From NCBI RefSeq assembly GCF_001401805.1, contig NZ_LKDW01000002.1:1-64000 (forward strand): a DNA stretch of 64,000 nt, written 5' to 3'. The stretch's first letter is position 1. The number at the start of each line of letters is the position of its first letter. Below the pieces are notes generated by a model. That model saw nothing but the letters and a program-made list of their open reading frames with translations. It ran no database searches and was not told the DNA's origin. Positions 1 to 9,523 of this stretch are shown here, piece after piece. A program made the translations under genes and the position numbers. The stretch is from Pseudoalteromonas sp. P1-25. Lineage in GTDB: Bacteria > Pseudomonadota > Gammaproteobacteria > Enterobacterales > Alteromonadaceae.

Positions 1-80
1 ATAAATGTACCTAGCGCTAACACTAATAAAATAGCCGCTTTGTTTAACTGATTAGATGCCGACGCAACATCTGCACTCAT
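1..80 (-). CDS. Partial membrane protein, N-terminus only (possibly MFS transporter)
   Basis: Twenty-six codons of a gene that runs off the left edge. The ATG is preceded by AAAGGATC, an acceptable ribosome binding site. The visible peptide has a short polar start (MSADVASASNQLNKAA) followed by a hydrophobic run ILLVLALGTF, which looks like the first membrane helix of a transporter. The LALGTF pattern is common in the first helix of major facilitator proteins, but the family is a guess from very little sequence. Confidence 0.5.
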   Translation of the reverse strand, partial: MSADVASASNQLNKAAILLVLALGTF

Positions 81-449
81 AGAAGATCCTTTAACTTTGA
101 TTTTAAAATAACGAATAGCCACACGTTAACTGTGTGGGGAGTAAACATATATTAGGTGTGGAGTGTGTCAGTGAGATGGCTATTTTAAGTTAAAAAGTGT
201 ACTGCGTCATGTATAAAAATAGTATTTTTGGCTTGTTTTACTTTTGTTAACTACTAAAAAATGATAGCTATAGTGTTAATTTATAAAAAGATAATGAAGA
301 GCAGTAAATTAGTAAGCTATTATTTGCTCGCAGAATAGCTAAAAAACACTTATATTTACAAAGTTGTTACATTTATTGCTAGCTAACATATTATTTTTAT
401 ATTTGCTTGTTATTGTCGCTCTAATATTAGTCTCTAAAGGTTTTAACAT
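81..449. other. Intergenic region between divergent genes
   Basis: About 370 bases of AT-rich DNA between the partial leftward gene and the rightward chemoreceptor; it must hold both promoters. The clearest structure is CCACAC-N7-GTGTGG at 119-137, about 40 bases upstream of the leftward start codon, which could be an operator or a short hairpin. I see no convincing -35/-10 pair and no small gene with a ribosome binding site. Confidence 0.4.
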
Positions 450-1751
450 ATGTTTGGTCTACGAAAAGATAACGCTAAAGTTGATGAATTGGAACGTCAA
501 CTCAATGAAAGTAAATCAGTACTATCAGCTATTTATAAGCATGTAGCGTATATTGAATTTACACCTGAAGGAAAAATTTTAGATGCTAACGAACTTTTTT
601 TAGACACCATAGGTTACAAAAGAGAAGAAATAATTGGCAAGCATCACCGTATGTTTTGCGACTCTGATTATGCTAATTCAAATGAGTACAGCCAATTTTG
701 GCAATCGTTGCAAGGTGCAAACTCAGCGAGCGGTACTTTTATGCGCTTTAACGCTAATGGTGAAAAACTATGGCTAGAGGCTACTTACTTTCCTGTGGAA
801 GTTAATGGTGTGGTGAGTAAGGTGATTAAAATAGCCTCTGATATTACAAAAGATTATGTACAGCGAAAATCTCAAGAAGCGCTCACCGAAGCACTTGATA
901 AGGCACTGGCCACAATTGAATTTAACCCCGATGGCACCATTATTAAAGCAAATCAAAACTTTTTATCTACAGTGGGTTATTCACTTGCAGAAATAGTGGG
1001 TAAGCATCACAAAATGTTTTGTACTGACTCTTTTTATCAAAATAATCCTCGGTTTTGGGAGGAGCTAAGCGAGGGACAGTTTAAATCGGGTAAGTTTAAA
1101 CGCATAACCTCTAACGGGGATGAAATTTGGTTAGAGGCAACCTACAATCCTATTTTAGATAACAAAGGCAACGTAATAAAAGTCGTGAAGTTTGCCTCTA
1201 ATATAACTGAACGGATAAAAGAAAACGAAGCTGTAAGTGACGCTGCAAAAATTGCACACGAGTCAGCCGTGTCGAGTGCGCAAACGGCCAAAAGAGGGTC
1301 AGAGATATTACACGATGCAATTGCAAACTCCGATGCAATTGTAAGCCAAGTGCTTAAATCGGTTGATTTAATTAAAAATCTGAATGAACAATCGGCGGTT
1401 ATCGGGTCTATTGTTTCGACCATAAGCAGTATTGCCGATCAAACTAATCTATTGGCGCTCAATGCCGCTATTGAGGCCGCACGAGCGGGTGAGTACGGCC
1501 GCGGCTTTGCCGTTGTGGCCGACGAGGTTAGGCAGCTTGCTGCAAGCACCAGTAGTTCTACCAACGAAATTGCTACTGTGGTTAAAAATAACCAAGAATT
1601 GACTAACGATATTTCAAAACAAATTACCTCGGTGTCTGACTCCTCAGAGCAGGGTCGTGAGCTTGTAGCAAAAGTCTCTGAAGTAATACAAGAAATAGAA
1701 CGAGGCGCTGATGCTGTCTCTGCCACAGTGTCTAGACTTAACGTGAGTTAA
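450..1751 (+). CDS. Soluble PAS-PAS methyl-accepting chemotaxis protein (BdlA-like)
   Basis: A cytoplasmic chemoreceptor of 433 residues with no membrane segment. Two tandem PAS domains (about residues 22-135 and 145-255) are near duplicates: both contain IGKHH/VGKHH, followed by MFC, and both contain LWLEATY/IWLEATY, suggesting a shared bound cofactor or ligand. The C-terminal signalling domain has the conserved hairpin tip [20 protein letters not shown] near residues 330-350, which contacts CheA and CheW. The architecture is that of BdlA, the Pseudomonas aeruginosa biofilm dispersion sensor, and of Aer-like redox sensors; the signal here is unknown. The ATG follows AAAGG at good spacing. 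It stands alone, with no chemotaxis genes beside it. Confidence 0.9.
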   Translation: MFGLRKDNAKVDELERQLNESKSVLSAIYKHVAYIEFTPEGKILDANELFLDTIGYKREEIIGKHHRMFCDSDYANSNEYSQFWQSLQGANSASGTFMRFNANGEKLWLEATYFPVEVNGVVSKVIKIASDITKDYVQRKSQEALTEALDKALATIEFNPDGTIIKANQNFLSTVGYSLAEIVGKHHKMFCTDSFYQNNPRFWEELSEGQFKSGKFKRITSNGDEIWLEATYNPILDNKGNVIKVVKFASNITERIKENEAVSDAAKIAHESAVSSAQTAKRGSEILHDAIANSDAIVSQVLKSVDLIKNLNEQSAVIGSIVSTISSIADQTNLLALNAAIEAARAGEYGRGFAVVADEVRQLAASTSSSTNEIATVVKNNQELTNDISKQITSVSDSSEQGRELVAKVSEVIQEIERGADAVSATVSRLNVS

Positions 1752-1789
1752 GTTGCAGTAATTTGTTAAACTGCGACATTTTGTCGCGC

Positions 1790-1848
1790 TATAATCCTAT
1801 AAGTACATTATATAATTTATGCCATATATAACAGTGGCATAAATTATA
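1790..1848 (+). promoter_or_regulatory. Perfect 14-bp inverted repeat abutting the copper receptor start codon, with candidate -10
   Basis: Positions 1811-1824 (TATAATTTATGCCA) and 1835-1848 (TGGCATAAATTATA) are perfect reverse complements separated by ten bases, ending one base before the ATG at 1850. A TATAAT at 1790-1795 is a plausible -10 element, but no good -35 is seen at standard spacing. A small perfect dyad GCGACA-TTT-TGTCGC lies at 1773-1787. The repeat could be a repressor operator or an mRNA hairpin that hides the translation start, since no Shine-Dalgarno sequence is visible. Confidence 0.55.
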
Positions 1849-1849
1849 A

Positions 1850-3985
1850 ATGGCTTATATCAAACGTATACAACACACTTATTTACTCTCTCCTTTAGCA
1901 CTATTAATTAGCGGCTTTTTATCGCCTGTGGTGCTCGCTGATGATAATGACTTAGAAGTTATTGAAGTTCACGGACATACACAAAATAAGCATTTATCAC
2001 TTGGCTCATCAGAGGCAATGCTTGGTCATTTAGGTGTTGATTTTTCGGCTGCGGGCGGAGTGTCTAACTTACCTATTTTAAATGGTTTAATGGGCGATAG
2101 AGTAAAAGTATTTGTAGATGGAGCGGATTTAACAGCTGCCTGTGCTAATCAAATGAATCCGCCGCTTTCTTATATTTCTGCCAATCAAGTTGCGGCTTAT
2201 AAGGTTGTTGCTGGTGTCTCGCCAGTAAGTGCAGGTGGCGATAACATTGCAGGTGTAATAAGTGTTAATTCTATTTCACCACAATACAGCGAAACGAGCG
2301 AGTTAGCATGGCACTCCGGTTATGTGTCGGCTAAATACAGTAGTGTCGATAATGGCCGAAAGTTAGGTGTTGGCGCTCGTATAGCCAGTGATACATTAAG
2401 CTTTGATTACCAGGGCGCGTTTAGTGATGCCAACAGCTACGAAGATGGCAAGGGTAACAAAGTACTTGATACACTATACCGCGCTCAAAATCACAGTTTA
2501 ACGGGCGCGATACGCGATGAAAAACAACAACTGGTCGTAAAGCTTACGCATCAAAAAATACCGTTCCAAGGTTTTGCTAACCAGTACATGGATATGACTG
2601 ACAATACCAGCTATGGCGCTATTGCCCAATATAAGCGCAGCTTTGAAAGCAGTGAGCTGCAAGGGCAGGTCAATTGGCATAGTGTAAAGCACGAAATGGG
2701 CTTTTTTAGTAAAGAAAAAACCGGCATGATGCCCATGAAAACAGATGCAAAAGATATAAGCACGCAGCTTAAATGGCGTCTTACACTTGATAAAAATAGC
2801 TCATTACTGCTCGGGCAGGAATATTATAACTACCGCATTGATGATTGGTGGCCGGCGATTGAAGGCTCAACCATGATGGGGCCAAATGATTATATAAATA
2901 TTAATAATGGGAAGCGTGAGCGTATTGCCTTATTTGCAGAGTATGAAAGCCAAATTAATAATAAGCTTTGGTTAAATACGGGAGTGAGGGTTGAGCGTGT
3001 TAATACGCAAGTTGATGAAGTGCAGGCCTATAACGATGGCATGAGTATGATGGATATGGGCAGTATGAGCACGATGACCACTGCTAATAATGCGCTAGCT
3101 GCAAATGACTTTAATAATGCCGATAGAGACAAAACCGACACTTTAGTTGATGTAAATGTACTCGCTAATTACCAAATTACACTTTATGACGAGCTCCAAT
3201 TAGGCCTTGCTCGCAAAAATCGCGCACCCAATTTATATGAGCGCTACAGCTGGGGTGTAAGTAATATGGCAAGTACTATGATTGGCTGGTACGGCGATGC
3301 TAATGGTTATATAGGCAACCCAAACCTTAACGCCGAAACCGCCCATACCATTAGTGCAACGTATTCAAAAACAGCTAAAGATGATGCGTGGCGTGTAAGT
3401 GCTAATGTGTGGTATACCGATATAAACGACTACATTGATGCAAATATTGTTCGTAATTTTAATAGTTATGGCTTAGCAAACACAACGCGTAATATTTTAC
3501 AGTTCACTAATGTTGACGCCACATTGTATGGTGCAAAGCTTGATATAAGTAAGTCGCTTTATCAATCAAAGCAGTTTGGCAAATGGCTGTTAAAAGCAAA
3601 CGTTACAAGTACCCGTGGCAAGCGCGACGACACAAACCAACCGCTATATCAAATTAAGCCATTACATACAGAGTTAACATTAAGCCAGCAAATAGGGGTA
3701 TTTGAAAATACGCTGTCGTGGGAGTGGGTTGATTCAAAATCACGCGTTGATGTTAACCGCCTTGAAAACCAAACAAGCAGCTATAATTTAGTGAACTTGT
3801 CCTCTAAAACCACCTTTAATGCATTAACGCTAAGTGCTGAGGTAACTAACTTATTTGATGTGTTTTACGAGTTGCCATTAGGGGGAGTAAGTATTGCTGC
3901 ACTAAAACAAAATAATAGCGCGGGCTTTACCCAATTGTCGGGGCAGGGGCGCTCATTTAATATAAGCGCAAGTTATGCTTTTTAG
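1850..3985 (+). CDS. TonB-dependent copper receptor, OprC/NosA type
   Basis: A 711-residue outer-membrane beta-barrel receptor with a signal peptide (residues 1-30, ending VVLA). The plug contains CANQMNPPLSYIS, giving C98-x3-M102, and the barrel contains HEM at 281-283. Together these match the CxxxM-HxM copper site described for P. aeruginosa OprC, so copper is the likely substrate. Loops are rich in methionine: MM-P-M at 293-296, MM at 342-343, and six Met between 398 and 409, consistent with capture of Cu(I). Import needs TonB-ExbBD, not encoded here. No Shine-Dalgarno is evident; the start is set by the signal peptide and the upstream inverted repeat. The C-terminus ends in Phe, as expected for a barrel. 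Confidence 0.88.
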   Translation: MAYIKRIQHTYLLSPLALLISGFLSPVVLADDNDLEVIEVHGHTQNKHLSLGSSEAMLGHLGVDFSAAGGVSNLPILNGLMGDRVKVFVDGADLTAACANQMNPPLSYISANQVAAYKVVAGVSPVSAGGDNIAGVISVNSISPQYSETSELAWHSGYVSAKYSSVDNGRKLGVGARIASDTLSFDYQGAFSDANSYEDGKGNKVLDTLYRAQNHSLTGAIRDEKQQLVVKLTHQKIPFQGFANQYMDMTDNTSYGAIAQYKRSFESSELQGQVNWHSVKHEMGFFSKEKTGMMPMKTDAKDISTQLKWRLTLDKNSSLLLGQEYYNYRIDDWWPAIEGSTMMGPNDYININNGKRERIALFAEYESQINNKLWLNTGVRVERVNTQVDEVQAYNDGMSMMDMGSMSTMTTANNALAANDFNNADRDKTDTLVDVNVLANYQITLYDELQLGLARKNRAPNLYERYSWGVSNMASTMIGWYGDANGYIGNPNLNAETAHTISATYSKTAKDDAWRVSANVWYTDINDYIDANIVRNFNSYGLANTTRNILQFTNVDATLYGAKLDISKSLYQSKQFGKWLLKANVTSTRGKRDDTNQPLYQIKPLHTELTLSQQIGVFENTLSWEWVDSKSRVDVNRLENQTSSYNLVNLSSKTTFNALTLSAEVTNLFDVFYELPLGGVSIAALKQNNSAGFTQLSGQGRSFNISASYAF

Positions 3986-3997
3986 ACGTTATTAATA

Positions 3998-4026
3998 GTT
4001 AAGTCACCATTGTGTTGTGGCTTAAC
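3998..4026. terminator. Weak hairpin between convergent genes
   Basis: GTTAAGTCAC pairs with GTGGCTTAAC (one G-T wobble) across a nine-base loop, between the copper receptor and the convergent DUF2986 gene. There is no T-run, so it is a weak candidate for intrinsic termination. Confidence 0.35.
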
Positions 4027-4034
4027 GCTAATTA

Positions 4035-4211
4035 TTAATCAGTAGTCGCACTTTGCTCATCGTCGGCACAAAGAGATTGCTCTGCTTCTAAAGCTTGTTT
4101 TTCGCGCTCGGCTTTAGATACATACGCTGGTTTATTACTTTTGTGTAATTTAGCATTAGCACGTTTATCTTTTTTCTGAAATTTAGTGACGATTTTTTTA
4201 CGGCGATTCAT
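4035..4211 (-). CDS. DUF2986 family small basic protein
   Basis: A 58-residue protein beginning MNRRKKIVTKFQKKDKRANA and containing SNKPAYVSKAEREK, which I recognise as the DUF2986 family of Shewanella, Vibrio and Alteromonadales. It is strongly basic in its first two thirds and acidic at the end. The frame stays open 14 codons further upstream, but the family start is the internal Met used here. Function is unknown; the basic N-terminus might bind nucleic acid or ribosomes, which is only a guess. Confidence 0.8.
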   Translation of the reverse strand: MNRRKKIVTKFQKKDKRANAKLHKSNKPAYVSKAEREKQALEAEQSLCADDEQSATTD

Positions 4212-4380
4212 TAGTACTAATACTCTGATAAATTTAGGTCGCGCATTATACAACCAATGCGATTAAAGCCGCCATATAAATTTAAAACACGATCATTGTA
4301 ATCCTGTCGCAAAGCGCTATTTAATATTATGCTGCAGCGCTATAATTTGGCCTTTATTTAGTCATACAACGGGATACGTT

Positions 4381-5868
4381 TTGAAAAAGTTAGTTTTGCT
4401 CTGCAGTGCTTTATTTGCTTTTAATACTCATGCGCAATTACATGAAAACATTGATAGTGTAGCTGATTACGCTGTAAATACTTATCAACAATCACAAATT
4501 CACACACTAACTAATTTAGTGGCTTTTCCTACAGTAAATAAAGATTCAATACCCGCGCCACAAAATCCTGACTTTATTAATTTTAAGTCGGTATTAAAAA
4601 TGAAAGCCGCAGAGCTTGGCTTTGATTACCAAGACTTAGGCTATACCGTGCTTATAGGTATGGGCGATCAAAACGAAAAGGTTACCGTTGTTACTCACGG
4701 AGATGTACAACCTGCCAATGCAAGTAAGTGGAAACAAAGCCCATTTATCATTGATACCTCTGAGCCTGGAAAATTAGTAGGGCGCGGCACAGAAGATGAC
4801 AAAGGCGCTATAGCTACTGCGCTTTACGCTATGAAAGCGATTAAAGATAAAGGCATAAAGCTTGATAACCGTATAGAGTTGATGATTTACCTTGCCGAAG
4901 AGTCAGACTGGGACCCACTTACTGAATTTATGAAAACCTATGAGCAACCAAAATATGCAGTAACCATTGATGCATCATACCCTGTAGTTGTTGCCGAAAA
5001 AGGCTGGAGCTTAATTGCCCCTACGTTTAATGCTACCTCAAAGCAAACTGGGGTTTATGTAAGTGATGTTGCTGGTGGCGCGTTTAGAAGCCAAATACCG
5101 GAAGATGCAAGCTTAGTGCTGCATAACGCAAGCGCTGCAATTATTAACTCATTAAAAACAAAAGCTAAAACGCTTAGTGACGTTGAGTTTAATTTTGAAG
5201 AGCAAGGTAAAGGCTTAAAAATAACTTTAAAAGGGGTATCTGCGCACTCATCTGAGCCTGAGTCGGGCGTTAATGCCATCGCACACCTGGGTGAGTTATT
5301 TAAAGATGTAGCGCTTGAAAATAATAGCGATGGCCAGCTTATTAAATTTGTAAACCAATTAATTGGCTTAGATATTCATGGTAAGCAATTTGGTAATATT
5401 GCTTATAAGCATAATTTTATGGGCCCAATGACAGTGGCGCCTACCCTTATCGAGCGCGATGGTAATGCACTAACGTTAGCCATTAACGCGCGCCGCCCAG
5501 TAGGCAAAGAGGAAAAACTACTTAAAGCGCAAATTAACAGTGCGATAAAGGAATGGGAAACAGCAAATAACGTAATGCTTAGTAAAGTAGATACGGTTAT
5601 TGGTACACCCATGCTGTTAGATAACGCACCGCACGCACAAAAGCTACTCGATATATTTAAGCATTTTACCGGCGACAAAAAAGCTGACTTTGTATCAATA
5701 GGTGGCGGCACTAACGCAAAACTATTTGATAATGCAGTGTCATTTGGCCCTTCAATGCCGGGTAAACGTTACACAGGCCACTCTGAGCATGAATTTATAA
5801 CGCTTGAGCAATTGGCGCTAAATTTACGTATGTATACGGCAATGATGATAGAGCTAGGAAATATGTAA
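4381..5868 (+). CDS. Secreted M20 family dipeptidase/metallopeptidase
   Basis: A 495-residue zinc peptidase of the M20/M28 clan with signal peptide MKKLVLLCSALFAFNTHA, so it acts in the periplasm or outside. Metal and catalytic motifs are visible in order: VVTHGDVQPA (first metal His and catalytic Asp), GRGTEDDKGA (bridging Asp), YLAEESDW (catalytic Glu and metal ligand) and GHSEHEF near the end (last metal His). The dimerisation domain lies between about 205 and 385. This layout fits carnosinase/PepV-like dipeptidases; the exact substrate is not predictable. The start codon is TTG, chosen because the signal peptide begins there. Confidence 0.85.
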   Translation: MKKLVLLCSALFAFNTHAQLHENIDSVADYAVNTYQQSQIHTLTNLVAFPTVNKDSIPAPQNPDFINFKSVLKMKAAELGFDYQDLGYTVLIGMGDQNEKVTVVTHGDVQPANASKWKQSPFIIDTSEPGKLVGRGTEDDKGAIATALYAMKAIKDKGIKLDNRIELMIYLAEESDWDPLTEFMKTYEQPKYAVTIDASYPVVVAEKGWSLIAPTFNATSKQTGVYVSDVAGGAFRSQIPEDASLVLHNASAAIINSLKTKAKTLSDVEFNFEEQGKGLKITLKGVSAHSSEPESGVNAIAHLGELFKDVALENNSDGQLIKFVNQLIGLDIHGKQFGNIAYKHNFMGPMTVAPTLIERDGNALTLAINARRPVGKEEKLLKAQINSAIKEWETANNVMLSKVDTVIGTPMLLDNAPHAQKLLDIFKHFTGDKKADFVSIGGGTNAKLFDNAVSFGPSMPGKRYTGHSEHEFITLEQLALNLRMYTAMMIELGNM

Positions 5869-5889
5869 GCTATAGCTGTTTTAATTTAA

Positions 5890-5937
5890 AAGCCGCCTTG
5901 TTTAACTAAAGTGACTTCAGCAAGGCGGCTTTTTTGT
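5890..5937 (+). terminator. Rho-independent terminator
   Basis: AAAAGCCGCCTTG pairs with CAAGGCGGCTTTT and is followed by more Ts. It ends the M20 peptidase transcript and, being A-rich on its left side, probably also serves the convergent outer-membrane protein gene. Confidence 0.85.
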
Positions 5938-5942
5938 ATTTA

Positions 5943-6728
5943 TTAAAACTGGGCTACAAAACTGAGATTGTATATATCATAGTTATTTTTATCAGTGTAG
6001 TTGGCGCTGAAATAGTAGCTATCGTTAATAAAGTATTTACCCTCAACAACTAAATCTGAGTCGCTTACGCCGATACCCACTGCAACGTGCTTATTGAAGT
6101 AGTAATTTGCCAGTACATCAAAAAAAGGGTCATCACCAGCATCGAGATAGTCAACATTTATAGAAACGTAGCTTTCATCGTAAAGGTGAGCAAAGTAACG
6201 TGATGATAAGTCCCACGAGTCTATTTCATCATCAGTCTCGACAGTAAAACCTAGGTAGTCGGTGTCATTAATTTGATGGTTATATTGCGCTTTAAATAAA
6301 TAAACCGTATCACCATATTCGTAATCTACCATACGTGCAGATACTTTTAACGAATCTGCAAATAAGTAACCTATACCAAGCGAATAGGTATCTGTATCGC
6401 CAATGTTGGGTAATTCAAAAGTTGCAAAAGCATTACCGTAAAAGCCTTCTCCAAAAATCCCTTTTTTGCTATAACCATCTGAATTAAAGTAATTTAAGCC
6501 TATATTACTATCTGTATCTAGGTAGCCATAATCATCCCACACTCCCGAGCTTTGTTGCTCTTCAAAGTAATAATGCGTAGATAACCCGTACACATTATCG
6601 CTGTAATAGCGTGAATCAATTTTTGCGTAGTTAATTGTATTAAACCATTGCTTTGATGCTGATTGTTCAGCGTTTACTGACGCTGCACAGCTAAGTGCAA
6701 GCAAAGAGAGTGGTATTAAGTAGCGCAT
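5943..6728 (-). CDS. Putative outer-membrane beta-barrel porin-like protein
   Basis: A 261-residue exported protein with signal peptide MRYLIPLSLLALSCAASVNA. The mature part consists of short alternating strands rich in Tyr, Asp, Ser and Gly (for example YFNKHVAVGIGVSDSDLV and SYYFSANYTDKNNY) and ends NLSFVAQF, with the terminal Phe typical of BAM-assembled barrels. It resembles the putative porins annotated in Pseudoalteromonas and Shewanella, but no substrate can be named. It is transcribed alone and converges with the M20 peptidase gene on a shared terminator. Confidence 0.7.
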   Translation of the reverse strand: MRYLIPLSLLALSCAASVNAEQSASKQWFNTINYAKIDSRYYSDNVYGLSTHYYFEEQQSSGVWDDYGYLDTDSNIGLNYFNSDGYSKKGIFGEGFYGNAFATFELPNIGDTDTYSLGIGYLFADSLKVSARMVDYEYGDTVYLFKAQYNHQINDTDYLGFTVETDDEIDSWDLSSRYFAHLYDESYVSINVDYLDAGDDPFFDVLANYYFNKHVAVGIGVSDSDLVVEGKYFINDSYYFSANYTDKNNYDIYNLSFVAQF

Positions 6729-6966
6729 AAGTATCCTTTCTTATAATTAAATAGGTGTATCTGAAAAAGGTATTATATTTAACGCTCGTTAAAATACATT
6801 TAAAAAATTGTAAGTAACTGTATGTTTGTATAAGTATTTGTAGGAATGCGCTTGAAGGGGCTGCTATAAATTTATGACTAATGTCATATTAACTGATGAC
6901 AAATGGCACCTTTCAGGCTTAAAAATTAAGGCAATAATAACCTTACATTTTAAGAGGAGAGCAAAC

Positions 6967-7146
6967 ATGAATACACCAGCATTTTTTGATAACTTAAAAC
7001 GTTACTTAGTGGTTTTAACTTTTTTTACTGTAGTTAACCTAATTACATCACCCAATTATTTGTGGGTTGTGTGGCCTGCGCTAGGGATGGGTATTGCGCT
7101 TCTTAACGACTTATTAGATTTAAATCGTTCAAAAAGGGTAGGGTAA
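6967..7146 (+). CDS. Small 2TM-domain membrane protein
   Basis: A 59-residue protein with two hydrophobic helices (YLVVLTFFTVVNLI and YLWVVWPALGMGIALLNDLL) joined by a short SPNY turn, matching the 2TM domain pattern (WVVWPxxGWGI type) often fused to histidine kinases or found alone. The start is the ATG at 6967 because AGAGGAGA sits just upstream; an in-frame ATG at 6874 has no such site. Function is unknown, and there is no kinase partner nearby. Confidence 0.75.
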   Translation: MNTPAFFDNLKRYLVVLTFFTVVNLITSPNYLWVVWPALGMGIALLNDLLDLNRSKRVG

Positions 7147-7154
7147 TGAAAGTG

Positions 7155-7180
7155 AAGCCAAGTGAATATTTACTTGGCTT
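7155..7180. terminator. Hairpin between convergent genes
   Basis: AAGCCAAGT pairs perfectly with ACTTGGCTT across eight bases between the 2TM gene and the convergent OsmC gene. The flanking T-run is poor, so termination is likely but not certain. Confidence 0.5.
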
Positions 7181-7209
7181 AAATTACTTAATGTAAAAGA
7201 GATAGCCGT

Positions 7210-7647
7210 TTATGAGGCGCTCTTGAGTGTTGCATTAAGAGATATTTCGGTATTGAGCAGCTTTGAAATAGGGCACCCTTTTTTAGTTTGCTCACACAAT
7301 GCCTGAAATTGCTCGTTAGCAATATCTTTAATCCGTGCGTTTACGTCAAGTGCTATATGGGTGACTGCAAAGCCATCATCAACTTCATCGAGACTTACCG
7401 TTGCTTTGGTATCAATTTTATCGGCTGTAAAGCCTGCATCACCTAATGTAAGTGACAACGCCATACTAAAACAGGCACTGTGCGCCGCACCTACCAATTC
7501 TTCTGGGTTTGAACCATGCTCGTCTTCAAAGCGAGTATTAAAGCCAAAAGGTTGTTTATCAAGTGCGCCGCTTTGCGTAGAAATACTGCCTTTACCTGTT
7601 TTAATATCGCCAGACCAGGTTGAGCTTGCCGTTTTTTTAATCGTCAT
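7210..7647 (-). CDS. OsmC family peroxiredoxin
   Basis: A 145-residue thiol peroxidase that reduces organic hydroperoxides in the cytoplasm. The two redox cysteines of the family are present: C59 in GAAHSACFSMAL and C125 in KKGCPISK. A third cysteine, C118, lies close to the second. Gly-rich N-terminal strands (GSISTQSGALDKQPFGFNTRF) match OsmC rather than Ohr. The ATG at 7647 follows AAGGAGA, so the slightly longer frame upstream is not used. OsmC proteins are usually induced by osmotic stress or stationary phase; no regulator is adjacent. Confidence 0.9.
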   Translation of the reverse strand: MTIKKTASSTWSGDIKTGKGSISTQSGALDKQPFGFNTRFEDEHGSNPEELVGAAHSACFSMALSLTLGDAGFTADKIDTKATVSLDEVDDGFAVTHIALDVNARIKDIANEQFQALCEQTKKGCPISKLLNTEISLNATLKSAS

Positions 7648-7788
7648 TATCTTCTCCTTGCGTTGCATGTAAGCTTTTCAGACTAAATAAGTGCTATTTA
7701 CATAAAGCAGCTAAATACAGCCTTAAAAGCCGAATTATCCATACCTTTGCAAAATAGACGCCAGATAGCTCACACGTAGCATGAAGGA

Positions 7789-7935
7789 TTAATACTTTTT
7801 ATTTTTATTACGTTTACAGCGCTCTGAGCAGTAAATAACGTTATCCCAATCACGCAGCCACTTTTTGCGCCATGTAAAAGGCCTATTGCAAACAGGGCAT
7901 GTTTTTTGTGGTAAGTGACTTTTTTTGTGTGCCAT
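7789..7935 (-). CDS. DUF2256 zinc-ribbon-like small protein, photolyase partner
   Basis: A 48-residue basic protein beginning [20 protein letters not shown] and containing a second pair, CSERC, so it has a C-x2-C...C-x3-C set that should bind zinc. The conserved core [19 protein letters not shown] is typical of DUF2256. Its start codon lies one base beyond the stop of the photolyase-family gene, so the two are co-transcribed and probably translationally coupled. DUF2256 genes are often found beside photolyase/cryptochrome genes; the protein's role is not known to me. Confidence 0.88.
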   Translation of the reverse strand: MAHKKSHLPQKTCPVCNRPFTWRKKWLRDWDNVIYCSERCKRNKNKKY

Positions 7936-7936
7936 A

Positions 7937-9439
7937 TTAATTGCTTTTTGCGGTGTGTTTTTGTGTGCGAGTAAGTCCTACATGCTTTTTTAATATGTTA
8001 GGAATTGCACGTTTAACATCGGCGCGCTCTCGATATTGCCATAAACGTTCGCGCGCTTGTTTAGAGGCATCGGTTAAATCAAGCATGGGCTCGGGGTAAT
8101 CTTCTCCTAATTTAAAGTCGTTAAACAGCGCTTCCATGGGTGTTTGTTGCCACGGTTCGTGTAAATATTCTATTGGTAGCTTTTCAAGTTCGGGGCACCA
8201 CTTTTTAATAAAGACGCCGGTTGGGTCTTGATCTTCAGATTGTTTAATTGGGTTGTAATGCCTAATGGTGTTAATACCCGTAACTGAGGCCTGCATTTGT
8301 ATTTGCGGGTAATGAATACCCGGTTCAAAGTCTAAAAAGTAATTTGCCAGAGGTAAGCTTGCCTGCTGCCAGCTTATATTTAAATGGTGCGTTACAAAGC
8401 TAACCAACATAGCGCGCATTCTAAAATTAATATAGCCTGTAGTTTTTAAACAGCGCATACAGGCATCGATAATGGGTATGCCCGTTTGGCCTTGCGCCCA
8501 ACGCTCAATATCGCGTTCTACATGCTCATCGGTACGATACGGAAATACATGATAACCTGGGTTTAATGCTTTAAATTCCATAGTGCATTCACTTTCAAAC
8601 TTTTGCATAAAGTGGCAATGCCAGTGCAGGCGCGATACAAATGCAGCAAGCGGGCGCTTCCAGCCTTTTTTGCTGGGGTGTTTAGAATGGTATTCATCAA
8701 TTGCCATTTGGTACACTTGCTTAAGGCTAATATTACCCCACGCTAAATAAGGTGAAAGCCTAGAGCAATGAATACGGCTTAAACTGGGGCTAGATATGCC
8801 TTTTTGATATCCCTTACCGCGCTCAGCAAAAAAGCTTTGCAGTATTGTGCGCGCAGTTAAAGGCCCACCTACCTGAAAGTTATCATCATTTTGCGTGTAG
8901 CTTTTGGGTAATTTAGGTGTTTTGTGGTTATCAAGGGAAATGGTTTTTATATTTTGCCAATTAGGAATAGCAATAGGAGCCTGCATTGTTTGTTGCCAGC
9001 GTGCGTTCCAATCTTTACGGTTTTTTTTGCCACGAATAACGGCGCCCGTTTGTGATTCATGCCAGTGTACTTGTTGCTCTTTACACCACATGGCAACGGC
9101 TTTATCTCGCTCAAAGGTATTGTTTAAGCCAATTTCTTGATGGCTAAATATGTTTGCTATTTGGTAAGTTTGATTAAGCGTGTTTAACAGTGTCAGCATG
9201 TCTTGGCTAAAAATATAAAGCGTTGCTTTATAGCGATTTAGCTGCTGATTTATTTCACATATTGATTGATAAACAAATCGCCAATGGCGCACATTATAAT
9301 GTGCATCCTCAAGCATTAGTGGCTCAAAGTTGTAAAGCAGTAACGTGGGTAAACCGTTATTAAAAGCATGTTTAAGTGGTTGATGATCGCTAAGGCGTAA
9401 ATCGCGTTTAAACCACACTATGTTTATCTTTTCGCGCAT
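7937..9439 (-). CDS. Cryptochrome/photolyase family flavoprotein
   Basis: A 500-residue protein with the antenna domain at the N-terminus ([19 protein letters not shown]) and the FAD-binding helical domain after about residue 210. Family landmarks are [37 protein letters not shown] and [14 protein letters not shown]. The FAD-proximal segment reads [17 protein letters not shown] instead of the usual WQWAxGTGxDAAPYFRxFNP of classical CPD photolyases, so this belongs to the divergent group that pairs with DUF2256. It probably repairs UV-damaged DNA or senses blue light; which lesion is unclear. The ATG is followed at once by the antenna-domain start. Confidence 0.85.
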   Translation of the reverse strand: MREKINIVWFKRDLRLSDHQPLKHAFNNGLPTLLLYNFEPLMLEDAHYNVRHWRFVYQSICEINQQLNRYKATLYIFSQDMLTLLNTLNQTYQIANIFSHQEIGLNNTFERDKAVAMWCKEQQVHWHESQTGAVIRGKKNRKDWNARWQQTMQAPIAIPNWQNIKTISLDNHKTPKLPKSYTQNDDNFQVGGPLTARTILQSFFAERGKGYQKGISSPSLSRIHCSRLSPYLAWGNISLKQVYQMAIDEYHSKHPSKKGWKRPLAAFVSRLHWHCHFMQKFESECTMEFKALNPGYHVFPYRTDEHVERDIERWAQGQTGIPIIDACMRCLKTTGYINFRMRAMLVSFVTHHLNISWQQASLPLANYFLDFEPGIHYPQIQMQASVTGINTIRHYNPIKQSEDQDPTGVFIKKWCPELEKLPIEYLHEPWQQTPMEALFNDFKLGEDYPEPMLDLTDASKQARERLWQYRERADVKRAIPNILKKHVGLTRTQKHTAKSN

Positions 9440-9523
9440 ATTTAAAAAAGTGGCTGCAGTTATGAAATACTGTACGCAATAAAGCGTTTTTACGATTTGC
9501 AGTACGACGTATAAAGGAGAATT

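Noticed and set aside
364..546. Short hydrophobic open frame overlapping the start of the first chemoreceptor
   Set aside because: It overlaps the chemoreceptor coding sequence in another frame and has no ribosome binding site; its second half is a frame shadow.
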